Of a DNA stretch of 64,000 nt, positions 58,886 through 64,000 are shown one piece after another; position 1 is the stretch's first letter, and every line of letters starts with the position of its first letter. The DNA comes from an uncultured Ruthenibacterium sp. (GTDB taxonomy: Bacteria > Bacillota > Clostridia > Oscillospirales > Ruminococcaceae), in the NCBI GenBank assembly GCA_944386555.1, contig CALXBN010000025.1, positions 41,438-105,437 of the forward strand, in the 5' to 3' direction. The notes under the pieces were generated by a model that did not search any database, was not told the origin of the DNA, and saw only the letters and a list, made by a program, of their open reading frames with translations. Position numbers and translations under genes: made by a program.

Positions 58886-59523
58886 GGTATCAGGGCATCC
58901 TGTTTGACTTGGACGGCGTGCTGTGCAGCACCGACCGCTTTCACTATGCCGCCTGGCAGCAGACGGCCCGGGAGGCAGGCGCTCCATTTGACGAGGCGGT
59001 GAACCAGCGCCTGCGGGGCGTCGGGCGGATGGAGAGCCTGGAGATCATCCTGGCAGGCAGCGCCCGTACGTTCACCGAAACGGAAAAACAGCGCATGGCT
59101 GAGGAGAAGAACGAGCGCTACCGGGCCCTGCTGCGGCAGATGACCCCCGCCGATATGCCCGGCGGCGTGCGCCGGGCCCTGGAGCAGCTGCGGGCCGCGG
59201 GCCTGAAACTGGCGGTGGGCTCTTCCAGCAAGAACGCCCGGTTTATCCTGCGGCAGCTGCAGGCTGAGGATTGCTTCGACGCCGTGTGTGACGGCACCCA
59301 GATTCAAAATTCCAAGCCGGACCCGGAGGTGTTCCTGAAGGCTGCGGCCATGCTGGGCCTGCCGCCGGCGGCGTGCCTGGTGGTGGAGGACGCCCCTGCG
59401 GGCCTGCAGGCCGCCCGTGCCGGCGGCATGGACTGCGCCTTCGTGGGCAGCGCCCCCCGGCCCTTCCCGCCGGCCTATATTCTGCGCGATGTGACCGAGC
59501 TGCCCGGGGCCATTCTGGGTTGA
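58882..59523 (+). CDS. pgmB: Beta-phosphoglucomutase
   Basis: The GTG at 58882 overlaps the GH65 stop and follows GGAGAGGAGGAAGAGG; the product has 213 residues. PgmB turns beta-glucose-1-phosphate into glucose-6-phosphate. HAD features: FDLDGVLCSTDRFHYAAWQ with the nucleophile Asp and acid Asp, RLRGVGRMESLEIIL in the cap, VGSSSKNA, KPDPEVFLKAA and VVEDAPAGLQAARAGG. This completes the maltose route to glycolysis. Confidence 0.94.
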   Translation: MRYQGILFDLDGVLCSTDRFHYAAWQQTAREAGAPFDEAVNQRLRGVGRMESLEIILAGSARTFTETEKQRMAEEKNERYRALLRQMTPADMPGGVRRALEQLRAAGLKLAVGSSSKNARFILRQLQAEDCFDAVCDGTQIQNSKPDPEVFLKAAAMLGLPPAACLVVEDAPAGLQAARAGGMDCAFVGSAPRPFPPAYILRDVTELPGAILG

Positions 59524-59623
59524 CGGCAAAGCGCTTTTGAGGTATGATCCATCCGGCGCGGTGCGCCGCAGGGCCCGTGCGTCCTGCGGCGCTTTTTGCA
59601 CCGGACAGACGAGGTGGTTTATT

Positions 59624-61312
59624 ATGGAAACGATCGACCGAACATGGTGGAAAGAAGCTGCCGTGTACCAGATTTATCCCCGCAGCTTCTGTGATTCCAA
59701 CGGCGACGGCATCGGGGATTTGCCCGGCATCCTGCAGAAACTGGATTATGTGCAGGGGCTTGGGGTGGATGCCATCTGGCTCAACCCGGTGTACGCCTCC
59801 CCCAATGTGGACAACGGCTACGACATCAGCGACTACTTCACCATCCAGCCGGAATTCGGCACCATGGCGGATTTTGACCGCCTGCTGGGCGAGGTGCACC
59901 GACGGGGCATGCGCCTGGTGATGGACCTGGTGGTGAACCATACCTCCAGCCGGCATCCCTGGTTCATCGAGAGCCGCGCCGGCCGCAACAGCCCCTATCG
60001 GGACTACTACATCTGGCGGGACCCAGCCCCCGGCGGCGGCCCGCCCAACAATTGGGGCGCCAACTTCGGCGGCCCGGCCTGGACACTGGACGAGGCCACC
60101 GGCCAGTACTATTTGCATCTGTTCGCCCCTCAGCAGCCGGACCTCAACTGGGAAAACCCCGCCGTGCGCCGGGATGTGTTTGCCATGATGGATTTCTGGT
60201 TCCAAAAGGGGATCGACGGCTTCCGCATGGATGTGATCAGCCTGATCTCCAAGGGCGGTTTCGCCGACGGCCCCCTGATGGCCAACGGCGTGTACGGAGA
60301 CCCGGCCCCCCAGTGCGCCAACGGCCCCCGGGTGCACGAATACCTGCGGGAGATGAACCGCCGGGTGCTGAGCCGGTATGACTGCCTCACCGTGGGGGAA
60401 AACGCCGGCAACACCCCCGAGCAGGCCTGCCTGTACGCCGGCTTCGGCCGCGGAGAGCTGACCATGTCCTTCCAGTTCGACTTGATGGACGTGGACGGGG
60501 GTGAGCGGGACAAGTGGACGGCCCGGCGCACCTGGAAACTTGCGGATATCAAACAGGTGATGACCCGCTGGCAGACGGCCCTGGACGGCAGGGCATGGAA
60601 CGCCCTGTTCTGGGAAAATCACGACCAGCCCCGCTGCGTGTCCCGCTTCGGGGACGACTCCACCGGGGAAACCCGGGTGCGCAGTGCCAAAATGCTGGCC
60701 ACCTGCCTGTTTTTGATGCAGGGTACGCCATACATCTACCAGGGCCAGGAGCTGGGCATGACCAACACCCATTTTGATTCCATCGGGCAGATCAATGACG
60801 TGCAGACCCGGGGCGGCTACCGCATGCGGGTGGAGCAGTGCGGTGACGACCCCGCCCGGGTGATGGAGACGGTGAATTATATCAGCCGGGAGCACGCCCG
60901 CACCCCCATGCCCTGGACGGACGGGCCCAACGGCGGCTTCACCGACGGCGTGCCATGGATCCCTTTGAACCCCAATTTCAAAACCATCAACGCCGCCGCC
61001 CAACTGGCGGACCCGGATTCGGTGTACCACTACTACCGGGCCCTGCTGGCCCTGCGCAAAAGCGACGACGTGCTGCTGTATGGCCGCTACGCCCTCGAAA
61101 TGGCCGACAGCCCCCAGGTGTACGCCTACACCCGCACCCTGAACGGGCGCGGGGCCCTGGTGGCGTGCAATTTTACCGGCCGCCCGGCCCCCTGCCCGCT
61201 GCCGGCGGCCTGGCAGAATGTGCCTCGGATATTGGGCAATTACCCCGACGCCCCCGCCGGCGGCGCTTTGCGCCCCTATGAGTGCGCCGTGTATCTGCAG
61301 CCTCGCGCCTGA
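59624..61312 (+). CDS. malL: GH13 alpha-glucosidase (oligo-1,6-glucosidase type)
   Basis: The ATG at 59624 follows GACGAGGTGG and gives 562 residues, the size of oligo-1,6-glucosidases. Catalytic residues: D203 in GFRMDVIS, E259 in VGENAG, and D334 in ENHDQPR; the N-terminal WWKEAAVYQIYPRSFCDSNGDGIGDL is the family hallmark. It is cytoplasmic (no signal peptide) and would hydrolyse alpha-1,6 and terminal alpha-1,4 bonds of imported isomalto- and malto-oligosaccharides. Last gene of the maltose operon; no clear terminator follows. Confidence 0.93.
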   Translation: METIDRTWWKEAAVYQIYPRSFCDSNGDGIGDLPGILQKLDYVQGLGVDAIWLNPVYASPNVDNGYDISDYFTIQPEFGTMADFDRLLGEVHRRGMRLVMDLVVNHTSSRHPWFIESRAGRNSPYRDYYIWRDPAPGGGPPNNWGANFGGPAWTLDEATGQYYLHLFAPQQPDLNWENPAVRRDVFAMMDFWFQKGIDGFRMDVISLISKGGFADGPLMANGVYGDPAPQCANGPRVHEYLREMNRRVLSRYDCLTVGENAGNTPEQACLYAGFGRGELTMSFQFDLMDVDGGERDKWTARRTWKLADIKQVMTRWQTALDGRAWNALFWENHDQPRCVSRFGDDSTGETRVRSAKMLATCLFLMQGTPYIYQGQELGMTNTHFDSIGQINDVQTRGGYRMRVEQCGDDPARVMETVNYISREHARTPMPWTDGPNGGFTDGVPWIPLNPNFKTINAAAQLADPDSVYHYYRALLALRKSDDVLLYGRYALEMADSPQVYAYTRTLNGRGALVACNFTGRPAPCPLPAAWQNVPRILGNYPDAPAGGALRPYECAVYLQPRA

Positions 61313-61436
61313 ACCGCCCTCGCCGGCCAGGGAAACCGGCGGAAAATGCATCACATGCCCCCGTTCCCACTTGCTTTTTGCCCAAGGCGACTTTATAATA
61401 AAAATATATACCCGGGCAAATATCCCGTAAAGGGGC

Positions 61437-61465
61437 TTGACAATTGTGATGCGGCAACATACAAT
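61437..61465 (+). promoter_or_regulatory. Promoter of the membrane/coiled-coil gene
   Basis: TTGACA at 61437-61442 and TACAAT at 61460-61465, spacer 17; the leader to the ATG is about 160 bases. Confidence 0.8.
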
Positions 61466-61538
61466 CGTCCAGCCAGACCGGCCGGGCCTGTGCTCTGCGA
61501 TGCCTGAACGGGATCTGACTCTCCACCCAAAACCGACG

Positions 61539-61583
61539 GGTGCGCCCCGCCGGCGGATTTTCCGCGCGCGGGACGCACCTTTT
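61539..61583 (+). terminator. Terminator-like hairpin within the leader (possible attenuator)
   Basis: GGTGCGCCCCG (61539-61549) pairs with CGGGACGCACC (61569-61579) with one mismatch and is followed by TTTT, 50 bases before the start codon of the next gene. Confidence 0.5.
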
Positions 61584-61632
61584 CGCGCGTTTTGGACCAT
61601 GGAAAGCAAATGACACAAGAGGAGGAGACAAG

Positions 61633-63051
61633 ATGCGCGATCCATTTCTGTTCCATCGGAAAAAGAAAAAGCAGGAGACGGGCACGGCGCTGTTCGTGCT
61701 GCTGGTGGGCCTGGCCGCCGCGGGGCTGCTGGGCTGGATCGGCTGGGGCAAGGGCGGCGGCTGGTGGAACGGCTTCGGCTGGCTGGCGGGGCTGTTCTTC
61801 ATGGCCATCAACAGCGCGGGCCTGGCCGGCGACGCCCCCGAGGAGGCCGTGCCGGATACCCCCGGCGAGTGGCGCGGGCGCTGCCTGGCCGTTTTGCTGA
61901 ACTGCACCGCTGTGCCGGTGCTGTACCTGTTCAACGTGGCCTGCGCCTTTTACTACAGCCGCACGGACCTGGGCCTGGATGGCCAGGAGGGGGCGTTCCT
62001 CTCCCCGCTGACCATGCTGACCGTCAACCCACTGGAGGGGCTGATCGGCCTGGGGCTGATTGTGCTGGGGCTGTATCTGGCCCTCAAGCAGCTGCGCTGG
62101 CTGGCCCGGGCCGCCGGCGCGCGCCGGCGGGCGAGGCGGGACGTGATGCAGCTGGAGGGCCCCGACGGAAAGCAGTACCCCCTGCCCCGGGACGAGGGGA
62201 TCCTGTGGTCCCTCTACCGCAAAACGACGGACCTGGAGGGCAGCTGGGGCGTCCCGTCCCAGGGGAGCCGGCAGGAGGCCCTGAAGCCGGAGAACTTTGC
62301 GAAGTACCTGCTGGTCCAGCGCCTGGCGGACGTGATGTACGAGCAGTTCCGGAAAGGCCAGCACACCCTGGCCTACCCGCCCGAGGACAGCTTCTCCGAA
62401 GAGCAGTGGGCCGCGGCGGACAAGGCGGAGCGCTGGGCCACCTACGCCCACATCATGGAGAGCACGGCGGCTGTGTTCTGGGAGAGGTGGGGCCAGTATG
62501 ACCGCGCCCGCATCTATGCCGACCGGATGCTGGCCATCGCCCTGGCAGTAGGCACCGGGAATGATTACGATATGATCGACTTGAAAAGTATCTACGACAA
62601 GGTGTACCGCCACTTCCCCGAGGCAAAGCTGGCCCCCGACGTGCAGGAGCGGATGGACACCCTGTGCGCCCGGGACCAGGCCCGGCGGGACAAGCGGGCG
62701 GAGGAGCTGCGCCGGTACGAGGCCGAGGCCCCCGAGCGCGCCCGCCGCAACGCAGAGCGCCGGCTGGAATACGAAGAGGCCCAGCTGCGCCGGCAGATGG
62801 CCGCCGAAAAGCGGGCCGGCCAAGAGCAGAAGCTGCGCGATACCTACGAGGACAAGCTGCGCGGCCTGGACGCCCGCGAGCGCGCGCTGAACGCCGCGCT
62901 GGACAACAACACCTACACCAACGAGGAGAACTACCTGGCCGGCAACCTGGGCGACCAGGAGTACGCCCGCCGGAAATTCCTGCGGGACGAGGCCGAGGAA
63001 AAATATCGCAAAGAATACGAAAGCGCCTTGGCGGATCTGGACGACGACTGA
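61633..63051 (+). CDS. Membrane protein with C-terminal charged coiled coil, unknown function
   Basis: The ATG at 61633 follows AAGAGGAGGAGACAAG and gives 472 residues. A basic start (MRDPFLFHRKKKKQE) precedes about four membrane helices within residues 17-170. Residues 170-345 are a soluble part with many Trp, Tyr and Arg and a tetratricopeptide-like helix pair (RWATYAHIMESTAAVFWERWGQYDRARIYADRMLAIAL). Residues 345-470 are a long, highly charged coiled coil of Arg, Glu and Ala, ending in LADLDDD. I do not recognise the family. Possibly a scaffold on the inner face of the membrane. Confidence 0.8.
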   Translation: MRDPFLFHRKKKKQETGTALFVLLVGLAAAGLLGWIGWGKGGGWWNGFGWLAGLFFMAINSAGLAGDAPEEAVPDTPGEWRGRCLAVLLNCTAVPVLYLFNVACAFYYSRTDLGLDGQEGAFLSPLTMLTVNPLEGLIGLGLIVLGLYLALKQLRWLARAAGARRRARRDVMQLEGPDGKQYPLPRDEGILWSLYRKTTDLEGSWGVPSQGSRQEALKPENFAKYLLVQRLADVMYEQFRKGQHTLAYPPEDSFSEEQWAAADKAERWATYAHIMESTAAVFWERWGQYDRARIYADRMLAIALAVGTGNDYDMIDLKSIYDKVYRHFPEAKLAPDVQERMDTLCARDQARRDKRAEELRRYEAEAPERARRNAERRLEYEEAQLRRQMAAEKRAGQEQKLRDTYEDKLRGLDARERALNAALDNNTYTNEENYLAGNLGDQEYARRKFLRDEAEEKYRKEYESALADLDDD

Positions 63052-63074
63052 TTTCGCTTTCCGCAGCAAAACGC

Positions 63075-63116
63075 AAAGCGGTGCACTGCCCAAAGCCGGG
63101 CGGCGCACCGCTTTTT
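63075..63116 (+). terminator. Terminator of the membrane/coiled-coil gene
   Basis: AAAGCGGTGC and GCACCGCTTT, with an inner TGCCC/GGGCG stem, followed by T residues, 24 bases after the stop codon. Confidence 0.9.
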
Positions 63117-63191
63117 GCACCCCAGGGGAAAGAGACGGCTAGCTTCCTTTCCGTTGAACCGGATCAGTGAAAACGGGCAGCAGACAAAACG

Positions 63192-63227
63192 CCCCCGCGC
63201 AGGAAAATGAACCTGCGCGGGGGTTTT
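63192..63227. terminator. Orphan terminator-like hairpin
   Basis: A perfect 12-base stem CCCCCGCGCAGG/CCTGCGCGGGGG with an eight-base loop and TTTT. No gene ends just before it on either strand. Confidence 0.7.
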
Positions 63228-63557
63228 CCATGGCCGGCAGAAAATGCACGCATATTCCATGTTCAGAAGCTGCAGAAGGAAATCCTGTGTACGCGGCAGG
63301 TGGGGCCGCCCGGCAGGGGATAACGGATGGGCTTGGATAGGGCAGGCTGCGTGCAGGCAAAACTGGAAGCCGGGATTTCGTTACGCCCGAAAGGAAGGCC
63401 GGGAAAAAGCGGTGCGCCCGGTGACGTCGCTGCGGAGCAGGCTTGCGGGATCCGGCGGCGGAGAAAGAGGGAGGCCGCAGGGCGGCACCGCCGCAGCGGC
63501 CGGGGAGGTGAGGAGCCGTTCCATCCAGTTTGGCAGCCTCCAGCGCATCCGGCATAA
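63228..63557. other. Intergenic stretch without a supported gene
   Basis: About 330 bases with frames open on both strands but no ribosome binding site, no family resemblance and odd amino acid content. Long homopurine stretches occur on the plus strand. No known structured RNA was recognised. Confidence 0.4.
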
Positions 63558-63594
63558 AACAGGAGCGGCGCCGCTGACGCTGCGCCGCTCCTGT
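63558..63594 (-). terminator. Strong hairpin, terminator-like on the minus strand
   Basis: A perfect 13-base stem ACAGGAGCGGCGC/GCGCCGCTCCTGT with a ten-base loop; on the minus strand TTTTA follows. It suggests a minus-strand transcript starting near 63760. Confidence 0.6.
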
Positions 63595-63764
63595 CAAAGT
63601 GAAATCTCCCTTTATAGGGGTTGTTTGCGCCGCCTGCACAATTCGGGGGGGGTGCTGTGCAGGCAAGCCCGGCCCGCGGAACTTATTTCCGGGGATTTTT
63701 GATGGCAGCCTGTGCGGGTATGTATCCATAGAGAGCGCACAACAGGACCATCATCTTTTTTACT

Positions 63765-63840
63765 ATTATAATGTAGAAGCCAGGCATAAAACAATAGGTA
63801 TTTTTCCATTCAAGGCCGTCACTCTGTGATGGCCTTTTTG
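63765..63840 (+). promoter_or_regulatory. TATAAT box followed by a terminator hairpin
   Basis: ATTATAAT at 63765-63772 can act as -10 on either strand. On the plus strand AAGGCC-G-TCAC/GTGA-T-GGCC at 63812-63835 with five T ends a possible transcript of about 60 bases; no good -35 is present. On the minus strand TTGTTT (63794-63789) is 18 bases from TATAAT (63770-63765). Confidence 0.4.
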
Positions 63841-63903
63841 ATTTTCCCCCAACTTCCATCGCCTATTAGAAACGAGTCCTGCAAACAAAAGTCAATAGAT
63901 GAA

Positions 63904-63931
63904 ATAAAAAAAGTCCCGCAAATTTTGCGAG
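63904..63931 (-). terminator. Minus-strand terminator of a gene beyond the window
   Basis: CCTCGCAAAATTTGCGGGA forms a stem on the minus strand and is followed by a run of seven T. A minus-strand frame is open from 64000 to about 63868 but has no recognisable product. The flanking DNA is AT-rich. Confidence 0.5.
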
Positions 63932-64000
63932 GCTAAAAAAGGTACAACAAACCAGACCGGAGAGAAAGCATCTCGCCAGCCGGAAAGAAATTCGGTTGTT

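Noticed and set aside
56546..61645. Two frames of about 800 codons on the minus strand opposite GH65, pgmB and the GH13 gene
   Set aside because: Antisense shadows with no family resemblance and no start signals.
63139..63729. A 196-codon minus-strand frame that runs through several hairpins
   Set aside because: It crosses two strong terminator-like stems, has no ribosome binding site at its ATG and an implausible residue content; treated as non-coding.
1..64000. Search for CRISPR arrays, transposases, integrases, attachment sites and rRNA genes
   Set aside because: No regularly spaced repeats, recombinase motifs or rRNA segments were recognised on either strand.

Overview
The window looks like chromosomal DNA from a GC-rich, low-oxygen Firmicute, most likely a gut clostridium of the Oscillospiraceae/Ruminococcaceae type (inference). 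The grounds are: strong AAGGAGG ribosome binding sites with many GTG and TTG starts; sigma-A promoters of TTGACA/TATAAT type; T-tailed GC-rich terminators; a spoIIE gene; several 4Fe-4S proteins; an ECF-type vitamin S component; and several Firmicute-type families (XpaC, TelA, DUF3737, DUF4830, DUF3021). I see no rRNA, CRISPR array, insertion sequence or prophage. Two tRNA genes are present.

Layout. 0-6.4 kb: the end of a solute-binding protein, a YitT membrane protein, an ECF sigma/anti-sigma/membrane protein operon, a UMF1-type MFS transporter and a zinc-dependent phospholipase C family protein. 6.4-10.4 kb: an MFS exporter behind a long leader, a GHL10-type lipoprotein hydrolase and a metallo-beta-lactamase fold protein. 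10.5-15.6 kb: a six-gene envelope cluster (lipoprotein, DUF308, XpaC, TelA, LemA-like, TPM domain). 15.6-19.1 kb: GNAT, coaX, DUF4830, RsuA-type pseudouridine synthase. 19.2-26 kb: a division/cell-wall cluster (PucR-type regulator, ftsE, ftsX, M23 hydrolase, an S41-like protein lacking both catalytic residues) followed by ksgA. 26.3-26.8 kb: tRNA-Tyr and tRNA-Thr on the minus strand.

26.9-31.4 kb (minus strand): two aldo/keto reductases, a P-loop kinase, an ECF S component and DUF3737. 31.5-38.3 kb: two MATE exporters, a DUF362 ferredoxin-like protein, birA-bioY and a Crp/Fnr regulator divergent from the second MATE gene. 38.3-42.4 kb: a malQ-glgP alpha-glucan operon. 42.5-49.5 kb: spoIIE, an esterase-like hydrolase, an Lrp regulator, a candidate small RNA, an MFS transporter, a LytTR/DUF3021 pair and a small membrane protein. 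49.8-51.8 kb: mutY and a Cof-type phosphatase. 52-61.3 kb: a complete maltose locus. 61.4-63.1 kb: an unrecognised membrane/coiled-coil protein. The last 0.9 kb holds hairpins and promoter-like boxes but no convincing gene.

How the genes work together. In the maltose locus a LacI-type repressor, with operators before its own gene and before the transporter, controls a binding protein and two permeases (no ATPase is encoded here, so a shared MsmX-type ATPase is expected). Imported maltose would be split by a GH65 phosphorylase to beta-glucose-1-phosphate, which PgmB turns into glucose-6-phosphate; a GH13 oligo-1,6-glucosidase handles branched oligomers. The malQ-glgP operon covers longer alpha-glucans. 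BirA and BioY form a biotin uptake and repression unit with a recognisable BirA operator. FtsEX, the M23 enzyme and the pseudo-S41 protein form a likely septal hydrolase activation module. Most intergenic signals are textbook; the least expected are a perfect promoter plus terminator with no ORF at 46.6 kb, a 28-bp palindrome at exactly -41.5 of a MATE promoter, and several leader RNAs with terminator-like hairpins.
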